DNA of 64,000 nucleotides from Propioniciclava sp. MC1595 (lineage in GTDB: Bacteria; Actinomycetota; Actinomycetes; Propionibacteriales; Propionibacteriaceae). The position numbers and the translations under genes were made by a program. The stretch spans positions 2,852,001-2,916,000 of the forward strand of contig NZ_CP071870.1 in assembly GCF_017569205.1 (NCBI RefSeq). Reading direction: 5' to 3'. This document shows, in pieces, positions 22,921-33,013 of this stretch; within the stretch, counting starts at the first letter, position 1, and each line of letters begins with the position of its first letter. The notes beneath the pieces were generated by a model that saw nothing but the letters and a program-made list of their open reading frames with translations, was not told the DNA's origin and ran no database searches.

Positions 22921-24480
22921 TCAGACCGGCCCGAGGCCGTGCTTCTTGGCGGGCCGCAGCTCGCGCTTGTTGACCAGGATCTCCAGCTGCATCGCGATGT
23001 AGCGGCGGGTGTCGGCCGGGTCGATGACGTCGTCCACGAGCCCACGGGCGGCCGCCACGAAGGGCGTGCTGTAGGTGTCCTTGTACTCCTGGACGAGCTC
23101 TGCGCGGCGGGCGGCGGGGTCCTCGGCACCCTCGATCTCCCTGCGGAAGACCACGGACGCCGCACCCTCGGCCCCCATGACCGCGATCTCGGCGGTCGGC
23201 CAGGCGAACACCGTGTCGGCCCCCATGTCCTTGGCGCACATGGCGAGGTACGCGCCGCCGTACGCCTTGCGCAGCACGACCGTGACCTTCGGCACCGTGG
23301 CCGCGGCGTAGGCGTACAGCATCTTCGCGCCGTGGCGGATGATGCCGCCGTGTTCTTGGGCGACACCCGGCAGGAAGCCCGGTACGTCGACCAGCGTGAC
23401 CAGCGGGATGTTGAACGCGTTGCAGAACCGGATGAACGCGCTGGCCTTGTCGGAGGCGTTGATGTCGAGGACGCCGGCCATCGCCATCGGCTGGTTGGCG
23501 ACGAAGCCGACCGTCTTGCCCACGATGCGGCCGAAGCCGATCACGATGTTCTTGGCATAGCCGGCCTGGACCTCGAGGAAGTCGCCGTGGTCGGCGATGC
23601 GCCCGATGACGTCGCGGACGTCGTAGCCCTTGTTGCCGTCGGTGGGGACCAGGTCGTACATCGACTCGTCGTGCTCGACGTAGCGGTCGGGCTCCACCTC
23701 GGGCGGGTCCTCGGTGTTGTTCTGCGGCAGGAAGCTGAGCAGCTTCTTGGCCACGAGGATCGCCTGCTCGTCGTCGTCGACCACGAAGTGGTTGACGCCC
23801 GAGACGGCCTGGTGGGTGTCGGCGCCGCCCAGGACGTCCTGGGTGACGTCCTCGCCGGTGACCTGCTTGATCACGCTCGGGCCCGTGATGAACATGTGGG
23901 CCTTGCGGGTCTGGATGATGAAGTCGGTCAGCGCCGGGCTGTAGGCCGCGCCGCCGGCGCAGGGGCCGGAGATGATCGAGATCTGCGGCACGACGCCGGA
24001 GAGCTCGACGTTGGTGTAGAACACCGCGCCGTAGCCGTGCAGGGAGTCGATGCCCTCCTGCACGCGGGCGCCGCCGGAGTCGTTGATGAAGACGAAGGGG
24101 GTGCCGCACTTCATGGCGGCCTCCATCATCTGCACGACCTTGAGGCTGTGGGTCTCACCGGCCGAGCCGCCGACGACCGTGAAGTCCTGGCTGGCCACGT
24201 GGATCGGGCGGCCGAACACGGCGCCGGTGCCGGTCACGACACCGTCGGCGGGCATGTCGGCGGCGTCCATCCCGAAGGCGGTGGTGCGGTTGCGGCGGAA
24301 CAGGCCGATCTCCTGGAACGTGCCCTCGTCCACCAGCGCGGTGACGCGCTCGCGCGCGGTCAGCTTGCCGGCGTCCCGCTGCTTCTGGAGGCGCGCCTCC
24401 CCGCCGCCGAGGCGGGTGGCGACCCGGGCCTCGTTCAGCTTCTCGACCTGCTTGCCCATGGAGGGCGTCTTCTTGGTCAT
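22921..24480 (-). CDS. Methylmalonyl-CoA carboxyltransferase 12S subunit
   Basis: 519-aa carboxyltransferase subunit that moves carboxyl from methylmalonyl-CoA to biotin, releasing propionyl-CoA. It has two crotonase-like halves. Visible family blocks are the oxyanion-hole region SGGARVQEGIDSL, GPCAGGAAYSPALTDF, KAYGGAYLAM and WPTAEIAVMGAEGA. It ends LVNKRELRPAKKHGLGPV as in the Propionibacterium protein. ATG 24480 is used, not the longer frame, because it is 5 bp after the 5S stop with the conserved N-terminus. It is the second gene of the operon. Confidence 0.96.
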   Translation of the reverse strand: MTKKTPSMGKQVEKLNEARVATRLGGGEARLQKQRDAGKLTARERVTALVDEGTFQEIGLFRRNRTTAFGMDAADMPADGVVTGTGAVFGRPIHVASQDFTVVGGSAGETHSLKVVQMMEAAMKCGTPFVFINDSGGARVQEGIDSLHGYGAVFYTNVELSGVVPQISIISGPCAGGAAYSPALTDFIIQTRKAHMFITGPSVIKQVTGEDVTQDVLGGADTHQAVSGVNHFVVDDDEQAILVAKKLLSFLPQNNTEDPPEVEPDRYVEHDESMYDLVPTDGNKGYDVRDVIGRIADHGDFLEVQAGYAKNIVIGFGRIVGKTVGFVANQPMAMAGVLDINASDKASAFIRFCNAFNIPLVTLVDVPGFLPGVAQEHGGIIRHGAKMLYAYAAATVPKVTVVLRKAYGGAYLAMCAKDMGADTVFAWPTAEIAVMGAEGAASVVFRREIEGAEDPAARRAELVQEYKDTYSTPFVAAARGLVDDVIDPADTRRYIAMQLEILVNKRELRPAKKHGLGPV

Positions 24481-24485
24481 CGTGT

Positions 24486-25979
24486 TCAGGCCCTTTCGAC
24501 CGTGACGGAGTGCTCGCGGCCACCCAGGGTGACCGTGTAGGAGATGGGGCCCTTGACCGCACCCGCGGCGTCCTTGGCCGACTCGGCGGCCTTGGCCATC
24601 TGCTCGGGGGTCTTGCCGACGTTCTTGGGGCCGTCGGCGCGGGAGGCGAAGAAGCCGGGCGCGACCGAGGGGAACATGGCGTAGGTCAGCACGTCCTCGG
24701 CGCTGCCGTCGGCGCCGTCGAGGGCGGACGCCTCGGCGACCAGCTTGTCCCACTCCGGCTCGAGGTGGTCGGCCGGGCGGTCCGTGATCGGCTCCTTCTT
24801 GGTCTGGTTGTGCGCGATCGCGATGACCTCGGGGTCGCGCTCGCCGATGCACTCGCCGTAGTAGCCGAGCATCAGGTCGGCGAACTCGCCGGTCAGGACC
24901 TTGTACTTGCCCATGAGGACGTTGAAGACGGCCTGCGTGCCCACGATCTGGCTGGAGGGCGTGACCAACGGCGGGTGGCCGGCGGCGGCCTTCACCAGCG
25001 GCACCTCCTCCATGACCTCCTTGATGCGGTCGCCCGCGCCCTGGGCCTTCAGCTGGCTCTCCATGTTGGAGAGCATCCCGCCGGGGATCTGGCTGGAGAA
25101 GATGTCGGTGTCGACCAGCGTGGCGGACTCGAACTGGGCGTACTTCGGGCGCACCTTCGCGAAGTGGTCACGGATCCTGAGGAGGCGGTCCATGTCCAGT
25201 TCGGTGGTGTAGCCGGTCCCCTCCAGCATGGCGACCAGGGACTCCGTCGGGTTGTGGCCCGGGCCGAGGCTCATCGAGCTGATGGCGGTGTCGACCACGT
25301 CGGCGCCGGCCTCGATGGCCTTCATCAGGCTGACCAGCGTCACGCCGGTGGTCGAGTGGCAGTGCACGTTGACCTGGACGTCGCCGTAGGTGTCCTTGAT
25401 GCCCTTGACGATGTCGTAGGCGGGCTGCGGCTGGAGCAGGGCGGCCATGTCCTTCAGCGCGATGGACTCGGCACCCATGTCGATCAGCTGGCCGGCGAGC
25501 TTGATGTAGCCCTCGGTGGTGTGCAGCGGGGAGATCGTGTAGCAGATCGTGCCCTGCGCGTGCTTGCCGGTCTTCTTGACGGCGTTCATGGCCCGCTCCA
25601 TGTTGCGCGGGTCGTTGAGGGCGTCGAAGACGCGGAAGACGTCCATGCCGTTCTCGGCGGACTTCTCGACGAACTTGTCGACGACGTGGTCCTCGTAGTG
25701 GCGGTAGCCGAGCAGGTTCTGGCCGCGCAGCAGCATCTGCAGGCGGCTGTTGGGCATCAGCTTGCGGAAGGTGCGCAGGCGCTCCCAGGGGTCTTCGTTC
25801 AGGAAGCGGATACAGGCGTCGTAGGTCGCACCACCCCAGCACTCGACGCTCCAGAAGCCGGCCTTGTCGATGTCCTCGCAAGCGTCGACCATGTCCTCCA
25901 GGGCCATGCGGGTCGCCATCAAGGATTGGTGCGCGTCGCGCAGAGCAAGTTCAGTCACGCCGATGGTTCGTGGGCTCAT
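24486..25979 (-). CDS. Methylmalonyl-CoA carboxyltransferase 5S subunit
   Basis: 497-aa pyruvate carboxyltransferase subunit that passes carboxyl from biotin to pyruvate, giving oxaloacetate. The HMGL-type TIM barrel contains ELALRDAHQSLMATRM near the start, the carbamylated lysine region SIALKDMAAL (about residue 180), the metal-binding NVHCHSTTG, and QIPGGMLSNMESQL. Its C-terminal domain resembles that of the PYC/OadA family. ATG 25979 gives the N-terminus MSPRTIG like known 5S proteins. First gene of the operon; it produces the oxaloacetate/propionyl-CoA exchange of the Wood-Werkman cycle. Confidence 0.97.
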   Translation of the reverse strand: MSPRTIGVTELALRDAHQSLMATRMALEDMVDACEDIDKAGFWSVECWGGATYDACIRFLNEDPWERLRTFRKLMPNSRLQMLLRGQNLLGYRHYEDHVVDKFVEKSAENGMDVFRVFDALNDPRNMERAMNAVKKTGKHAQGTICYTISPLHTTEGYIKLAGQLIDMGAESIALKDMAALLQPQPAYDIVKGIKDTYGDVQVNVHCHSTTGVTLVSLMKAIEAGADVVDTAISSMSLGPGHNPTESLVAMLEGTGYTTELDMDRLLRIRDHFAKVRPKYAQFESATLVDTDIFSSQIPGGMLSNMESQLKAQGAGDRIKEVMEEVPLVKAAAGHPPLVTPSSQIVGTQAVFNVLMGKYKVLTGEFADLMLGYYGECIGERDPEVIAIAHNQTKKEPITDRPADHLEPEWDKLVAEASALDGADGSAEDVLTYAMFPSVAPGFFASRADGPKNVGKTPEQMAKAAESAKDAAGAVKGPISYTVTLGGREHSVTVERA

Positions 25980-26167
25980 GGTGCCTATCATGCCACTGTT
26001 GCTACTACATGTCGTCGGAGCGACCAAAAATCCCAATCCCCGACCGCATGGTTCCCACCATGTGGACGCGCGCGCCCAGGAGGCGAGAGAGGGGGCCGCT
26101 TCGCCAATACCGGCTCCCCCGCAGGTGCGGCGGAGACATCGTGGGCCCTCATGGAAGGATGTGGCAC
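25980..26167. promoter_or_regulatory. Divergent regulatory region between the transcarboxylase operon and the glycan locus
   Basis: 188-bp intergenic region. A perfect inverted repeat CATGGT-TCCC-ACCATG occupies 26047-26062 near its centre, a plausible dimer-binding operator. An A-rich stretch (ACCAAAAATCCCAAT, about 26024-26038) lies beside it. GGAAGGA at 26153-26159 is the ribosome-binding site for ATG 26168. No confident -35/-10 pair could be assigned. Confidence 0.5.
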
Positions 26168-28150
26168 ATGCAGTGGCTCTCCCTCCTCGGACCCGTCGTG
26201 GTCGCGATGGCGTTGTTGATCCTTCCCGGGTTGCTCATCTCCCTCGCCGGCGGGCTGCGCGGTTTCGCGGCGGTCTCCTACGCGCCGGCGCTGTCGGTGA
26301 CCACGATCTCCGTCGCCGCGCTCGCGACCGGGTTCCTCAACGTCGGGTGGGGCTGGCCCGTGGTGGCGGCGGCCGCGGTCGTCCTGGCGCTCCTGGCGTG
26401 GGGCGTGAGCGTGGCGCTGCGGCGGTTGTTCGCCGCTCCGGACGCCGGAACAGTGCGGCCGTCCCTGGGGCAGCGCCTCCGCGACGAGGCGCCCCTGTGG
26501 GTGGGCCTCGCCGCCGCGTTCGTGCTGCTGACCCGCCACGTCCGCAACATCCTCGACCGGCCCGACGCCTTCTCGCAGACGTTCGACAACATCTTCCATC
26601 TGTCGGCGATCCGCTACATCTTCGCGACCGGGAACGCCTCCCCGTTCGACATCGGGCTCATGACGACCCCGCCGGGGAACCCCAGCGCGTTCTACCCCAC
26701 GGCGTTCCACGACACGGCCTCGCTGGTGATGGCGAGCTTCCCCGACACCGTGACGCTGCCGACCAACGGCGTGCTGCTCGTCACCGTGGCCCTGATCTGG
26801 CCCCTGTCGTGCCTGGCGCTCGTCCGTGCCATCGTCCCGCTGAGCTGGCCGACCGCCGTCGCCACCGGGGTGCTCGCGGCGTCCTTCAGCGCCTTCCCCA
26901 TCCTCCTGCTGGATTTCGGCGTCCTGTATCCCAACCTGTTCGGTCTGGCGCTCGTGCCGGCTCTGATGGCCCTGGTGGTGCAGGGCTTCCGGCTGGGCAC
27001 CGGTGAGGCCCTGGAGCCGTGGCGGGCGTGGTGCTTCCTCGTCGCCTCGCTCCCCGGCCTGGCCGTCGCCCACCCGAACACGCTGATGACCCTCGTCGCG
27101 ATCGCCATCCCGATGATCGTCGCGGCCCTGTGGCGCACCGTCGTGCGCCACCGCCGCGGCGAGACGAGCACGCGCACCCTGATCCTGGCTCTGCTGGCCG
27201 CGCTCGTGACCGGCGTGGTGATCCGGCAACTGTGGGTGTACGTCCGCCCCGACGAGGCCGCCGCCACCTGGCCGCCGATCACCACCATCCCCTCCGCGCT
27301 CGGCCAGGCGATCCTCAACGCCCCCGACCAGTCGCGCGCCGCGTGGCTGCTCAGCCTCGTGGCCCTCATCGGCCTGCTGAGCGTCCGCCGGCTGCGGCTC
27401 GGCTGGCTCGCGGCGTCCTGGGGGATCATCGTCGCGCTGTGGCTCGTGATCGCCGGGGCGGGCCCCACGCCGTTCCGGACGGCCCTGGTCGGCATCTGGT
27501 ACAACGACCCCTGGCGATTCTCGGCGACGCTGCCGATGGTCGCCCTGCCCCTGGCGGCGGTCGGCGTGCACCGCGTGGTCCTGGCCGCGCAGGACGCCCT
27601 GGACCGGCACCGCGACCGCGTCCGGGTCCCCCCGGCCGCGGCGCTCGTGGCCCTCACCCTGCTCGTCCCGGGCATCCTCGTGGCCGGGACGCAGCGCGCC
27701 TCCTACATGAACGAGGCCGTCGACAACGCCTCGCAGATGTACGCCCTGACCCCCGAGTCGCCCCTCGTCACGACCGACGAGTACGCGATCCTGTCGCTGG
27801 CCGCCGAGCAGGTGCCCGCCGACGCCGTCGTCGCGACCAATCCCTGGAACGGCTCGTCGATGGCGTGGGCGCTCAAGGGCATCCACACGACGACGACCCA
27901 CGTCCTGTACACGGCCTCGCCCGATCTCGAGATCGTCAACGAGTCCCTCGACGACGCGGCCACCAGCCCGGCGACGTGCGACGCCCTGGACCGACTCGAT
28001 GTGCAGTACGCGCTCGACTTCGGCGACCGGGAGGTGCACGGAGCCCACCACCCGATGCCCGGCTTCGACTCCCTCGACACCGCCCGCGGCTTCGAGCTGG
28101 TGGCCGAGCAGGGGGACGCCGCACTGTTCCGCATCACCGCTTGCCGCTAG
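26168..28150 (+). CDS. DUF6541-type large polytopic membrane protein
   Basis: 660-aa membrane protein with about 12 hydrophobic helices over residues 1-500 and a C-terminal extracytoplasmic domain of about 160 residues. The organisation resembles GT-C-fold or oligosaccharide-processing proteins. A conserved-looking loop (NIFHLSAIRYIF, then PSAFYPTAFHD) after an early helix pair is typical of DUF6541 proteins found in actinobacterial cell-wall glycan loci. ATG 26168 is preferred over ATG 26159 because GGAAGGA is 8 nt upstream. It heads a block with a GT2 and a DUF2304 gene, so an envelope-polysaccharide role is likely but unproven. Confidence 0.82.
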   Translation: MQWLSLLGPVVVAMALLILPGLLISLAGGLRGFAAVSYAPALSVTTISVAALATGFLNVGWGWPVVAAAAVVLALLAWGVSVALRRLFAAPDAGTVRPSLGQRLRDEAPLWVGLAAAFVLLTRHVRNILDRPDAFSQTFDNIFHLSAIRYIFATGNASPFDIGLMTTPPGNPSAFYPTAFHDTASLVMASFPDTVTLPTNGVLLVTVALIWPLSCLALVRAIVPLSWPTAVATGVLAASFSAFPILLLDFGVLYPNLFGLALVPALMALVVQGFRLGTGEALEPWRAWCFLVASLPGLAVAHPNTLMTLVAIAIPMIVAALWRTVVRHRRGETSTRTLILALLAALVTGVVIRQLWVYVRPDEAAATWPPITTIPSALGQAILNAPDQSRAAWLLSLVALIGLLSVRRLRLGWLAASWGIIVALWLVIAGAGPTPFRTALVGIWYNDPWRFSATLPMVALPLAAVGVHRVVLAAQDALDRHRDRVRVPPAAALVALTLLVPGILVAGTQRASYMNEAVDNASQMYALTPESPLVTTDEYAILSLAAEQVPADAVVATNPWNGSSMAWALKGIHTTTTHVLYTASPDLEIVNESLDDAATSPATCDALDRLDVQYALDFGDREVHGAHHPMPGFDSLDTARGFELVAEQGDAALFRITACR

Positions 28151-28187
28151 CCCGCTCGACCTCCCCGGAGCGGGCGCGGCGGCCCGT

Positions 28188-28193
28188 TAGGAT
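28188..28193 (+). promoter_or_regulatory. -10 box of the GT2 gene (leaderless)
   Basis: TAGGAT lies exactly 6 nt before GTG 28200, with no Shine-Dalgarno between. Confidence 0.5.
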
Positions 28194-28199
28194 CGAGGC

Positions 28200-28964
28200 G
28201 TGCAATCCGAACTTGTCCCGGAGCCGACACGGCCCCACCCCCGGACGCTGATCATCATGCCGGCGTGGAACGAGGAGGAGGTCATCGGCGAGACGGTGGC
28301 CGAGGTCCGCACCGCGCTGCCGTGGATCGACCTCCTCGTGGTCGATGACGGCTCCACCGACAGCACCGCCGAGACCGCGCGCCGCGCCGGCGCCACGGTG
28401 CTGTCGCTGCCCTACAACCTGGGCGTGGGCGGGGCGCTGCGGGCCGGCTTCAAGTACGCCTGGCGCGGTGGGTACGACCAGGCGATCCAGGTGGACGCCG
28501 ACGGGCAGCACAACCCCGTGGACGTCCCCCGCGTGCTCGAGGGGCTCCAGCGCGCCGACATCTCGATCGGCGCACGCTTCGCCGGCGAGGGCGACTACCA
28601 GGCCCGGGGCCCGCGCCGCTGGGCGATGACGCTGCTCGCGACCACGATCTCCTCGGCGGCCAAGACCAAGCTCAACGACGTGACGTCGGGGTTCCGGGCC
28701 GCCAACCGGCGCGCCATCCTGCAGTACACCGAGCATTTCCCGGCCGAGTATCTGGGGGACACGATCGATTCGCTCGTGACCGCGATCCGCGCGGGGCTGG
28801 TCGTGACGCAGGTGCCCGTGGCGATGCGGCCGCGGCAGGGTGGAGTGCCCAGCAAGAACCCGTGGAAGTCCACCATCTACCTGGGTCGGGCCGCGTTCGC
28901 GCTGCTCATCGCGGCCACCCGCCGGCGCACGCCCGCGCCGCGCCTGAAGGAGGTCGAGGCATGA
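28200..28964 (+). CDS. Family 2 glycosyltransferase (polyprenyl-phosphate sugar transferase-like)
   Basis: 254-aa GT-A enzyme. It has IIMPAWNEE at about residues 18-26, VVDDGSTDS at about 47-55, and the metal-binding VDADGQHN at about 99-106. SGFRAANRRA at about 165 lies in the acceptor region. There is no transmembrane segment. The layout is that of dolichol/polyprenyl-phosphate hexosyltransferases, which load a sugar on a lipid carrier for GT-C enzymes; this fits the neighbouring DUF6541 and DUF2304 genes. GTG start supported by the -10 box 6 nt upstream; stop coupled to the next gene by ATGA. Confidence 0.92.
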   Translation: MQSELVPEPTRPHPRTLIIMPAWNEEEVIGETVAEVRTALPWIDLLVVDDGSTDSTAETARRAGATVLSLPYNLGVGGALRAGFKYAWRGGYDQAIQVDADGQHNPVDVPRVLEGLQRADISIGARFAGEGDYQARGPRRWAMTLLATTISSAAKTKLNDVTSGFRAANRRAILQYTEHFPAEYLGDTIDSLVTAIRAGLVVTQVPVAMRPRQGGVPSKNPWKSTIYLGRAAFALLIAATRRRTPAPRLKEVEA

Positions 28965-29401
28965 CCACGGTCGTGTTCGTCATCGTCGCCGCCATCACCC
29001 TCGCGACGCTCTTCCGGGTGCTCCGCTCGGGTCACCTGCGCGAGAAGTACGCCGTGCTGTGGATCGTGGTCGGCCTGGCCGTGGTCGTCATCGGGGTGTG
29101 GCCCGGGTTCCTGAACATCCTCGCCGATTGGCTCGGCGTCCAGGTGCCCTCGAACCTGTTGTTCTTCCTCGCCATCGTGCTGCTGCTCGGCGTCTCGCTC
29201 CACCTGTCCCTGGCGGTCTCGAAGCTCGAGGCCGAGACCCGCACCCTGGCCGAGGAGATCGCCATGCTGTGGGAACGCACCGAACGCGGGGCGGTCGCCG
29301 TCGAACCGGCCGAACGCGGGCCGGCCGCCGTCGAACCGGCCGAACGCCAACCGGCCGCCGTCGAACCGACCGAGCCCGAGGGGCGCTCCCCTCAGGCCTG
29401 A
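28961..29401 (+). CDS. DUF2304 membrane protein with 10-residue C-terminal repeats
   Basis: 146-aa protein. Three transmembrane helices cover about residues 2-18, 28-48 and 62-85. The DUF2304 cytoplasmic helix follows (SKLEAETRTLAEEIAML). The tail (about 107-136) consists of three near-identical 10-residue units of type ERGPAAVEPA. DUF2304 proteins commonly accompany GT2 polyprenyl-phosphate glycosyltransferases. ATG 28961 overlaps the GT2 stop as ATGA. The 3' end overlaps the convergent rmlCD gene by 10 nt. Confidence 0.88.
   Translation: MTTVVFVIVAAITLATLFRVLRSGHLREKYAVLWIVVGLAVVVIGVWPGFLNILADWLGVQVPSNLLFFLAIVLLLGVSLHLSLAVSKLEAETRTLAEEIAMLWERTERGAVAVEPAERGPAAVEPAERQPAAVEPTEPEGRSPQA
29281..29370 (+). 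repeat. Three tandem 30-bp coding repeats
   Basis: Units 29281-29310, 29311-29340 and 29341-29370 are near-identical and encode ERGAVAVEPA, ERGPAAVEPA and ERQPAAVEPT. Copy number could vary by slippage without breaking the frame. Confidence 0.85.
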
Positions 29402-30789
29402 GCGGCGTCGGCGAGGTAGCCGCGCAGCGCCTCGTCGGCGTCCCGCGGGAGGAACCCGGTGGCCTTGATCTTGTCGAGGCTCAGCGTGCTGTGCACCGGG
29501 CGGGGGGCCACCGTGCGGCCCGCGGCGAAGTCCTCCGTCGACTGCGGCGACACCGCGCCCTTGTCGTGCCCGGTCAGCTCGAAGACGCGGCCGGCGATCT
29601 CGTACCACGAGCGGGTCGGGCCGTCGTTGGTGACGTTGTAGGTGCCGGCCGGGGCGCCGCTGCGCACCAGGTGGACGATCGCGTCGGCGAGCGTGTCGGT
29701 GAACGTGAGGCGTCCGAACTGGTCGTCCACGACGGCCGGGGCGACCCCGCGTTCGGCCAGGGAGGCCATGGTGCGCACGAAGTTGCGCCCCTCCCCGATG
29801 AGCCAGCTCGTGCGCAGCACGTAGTGGCTCGGCAGCGTCGACACCAGCGCGTCGCCGGCCGCCTTCGAGGCGCCGTAGACCCCCAGCGGGCTGAACGCCT
29901 CCTCCTCGGTGTGCTCGACCTCGCGGCCGTCGAAGACGTAGTCGCTGGACACGTGCACCAGGGTGAAGCGGTGCTCGCGGGCGGCCGCGACCAGGTTGGC
30001 GACCGCGCCGACGTTGACCGCCCAGGCGCCGCGGCGTCCGTCGGGGGTCTCGGCGTCGTCGACGGCCGTCCAGGCGGCGGCGTTGATGACGGTGCCCACG
30101 CCCTGCCAGGGGTAGCCGGCCACGGCGTCGGCGTCGGTGAGGTCGAGCGCCTCGATGCCGAGCGCGTCGGCCTCGGGCAGCACCCGCTGCAGCGCGTGGC
30201 CTAGCTGTCCGCCCGCGCCCACGATCACGGTGCGCCGCTCGGGCATGGGGCGCACGTCGGCCAGGCGCGGGTGTGCCAGGTCGGCGTCGGAGATGGTGGC
30301 CTCGGCGAGCGGGATGGGCCAGGGGACGGCCACCGTCTCGTCGGCGAGGTTGAGGTAGGTGTAGGACGACCGCGCCTCGGGGCTCCAGTGATCGTTGACC
30401 AGGTAGGAGTAGGTGGTGCGCGGCTCGAGGGCCTGATAGCCGTTGGCCACGCCGCGGGGCACGAAGACGGCGGTCTCGGGCCCCAGTTCGAGGGAGAAGC
30501 TCGCACCGAAGCTGTCGCCGGCGCGCAGGTCGACCCAGGCACCCAGGATGCGGCCCGTGGCCAGCCCGATCAGCTTGTCCCAGGGCTCGGCGTGCAGGCC
30601 CCGCGTCACGCCGGCGTCCTCGTTGTAGGACATGTTGTTCTGCACCGGCCCGAAGTCGGGCAACCCGAGCGCCGTCATCTTGGCGCGCTGCCAGTTCTCC
30701 TTGAACCAGCCGCGAGCGTCCCCGTGCAGGGGAAGCCGCAGCACCAGCAGTCCGGGGATGGCGGTGGTCTCGACGGTCACGCCGGTCAT
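29392..30789 (-). CDS. rmlCD: Fused dTDP-4-dehydrorhamnose 3,5-epimerase / reductase (RmlC-RmlD), copy 1
   Basis: 465-aa bifunctional enzyme for the last two steps of dTDP-L-rhamnose synthesis. The N-terminal RmlC cupin (about residues 1-180) has [12 protein letters not shown] and [11 protein letters not shown] with the catalytic His. The C-terminal RmlD SDR (about 186-465) has the GAGGQLGHAL cofactor loop, [21 protein letters not shown] and YGASKAAGD with catalytic Tyr/Lys. It lies 28 bp downstream of rmlB on the same strand and overlaps the convergent DUF2304 gene by 10 nt. A second copy is at 46944-48344. Confidence 0.95.
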   Translation of the reverse strand: MTGVTVETTAIPGLLVLRLPLHGDARGWFKENWQRAKMTALGLPDFGPVQNNMSYNEDAGVTRGLHAEPWDKLIGLATGRILGAWVDLRAGDSFGASFSLELGPETAVFVPRGVANGYQALEPRTTYSYLVNDHWSPEARSSYTYLNLADETVAVPWPIPLAEATISDADLAHPRLADVRPMPERRTVIVGAGGQLGHALQRVLPEADALGIEALDLTDADAVAGYPWQGVGTVINAAAWTAVDDAETPDGRRGAWAVNVGAVANLVAAAREHRFTLVHVSSDYVFDGREVEHTEEEAFSPLGVYGASKAAGDALVSTLPSHYVLRTSWLIGEGRNFVRTMASLAERGVAPAVVDDQFGRLTFTDTLADAIVHLVRSGAPAGTYNVTNDGPTRSWYEIAGRVFELTGHDKGAVSPQSTEDFAAGRTVAPRPVHSTLSLDKIKATGFLPRDADEALRGYLADAAQA

Positions 30790-30817
30790 GCGGGGGCTCC
30801 TTGGGTGCGGGCGGGGA

Positions 30818-32771
<1,954 letters not shown>

Positions 32772-32780
32772 GGCCGTAGC

Positions 32781-32800
32781 CCCACCCGTGGCGGGTAGGG
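32781..32800 (+). terminator. Possible terminator after rmlA copy 1
   Basis: ACCCG (32784-32788) and CGGGT (32792-32796) form a short stem, extendable to CCC/GGG with a one-base bulge, 10 bp after the stop. There is no T-tract. A further TAGGGA...TCCCTA repeat follows at 32796-32821. Confidence 0.35.
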
Positions 32801-33013
32801 AAGAAACGAGAATCCTCCCTAGTGAACGCATAACAGCGTCCGCATTGCGTTCGGTCACCGCCACGTCGCGGTGAGGTGACGATCAGGTTGCGGGTATCTC
32901 GCCTTGCCAGCGGCCTACTGGGGGTGTCACTATCTTGACACTCGCGGGGTTGTTGCAGCCTCGCCAGATATTGGTGTCCTCCGACCCCGTGGGACCCGAG
33001 AAAGGCCCCTTAC
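32801..33013. other. Intergenic region upstream of the CotH-domain gene
   Basis: 213 bp without a gene. It holds a GAACGCA (32824-32830) / TGCGTTC (32846-32852) inverted repeat, a TCACCG/CGGTGA repeat (32855-32874), and a TTGACA hexamer at about 32935-32940 that could be a -35 box, although no well-spaced -10 was found. Confidence 0.4.
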
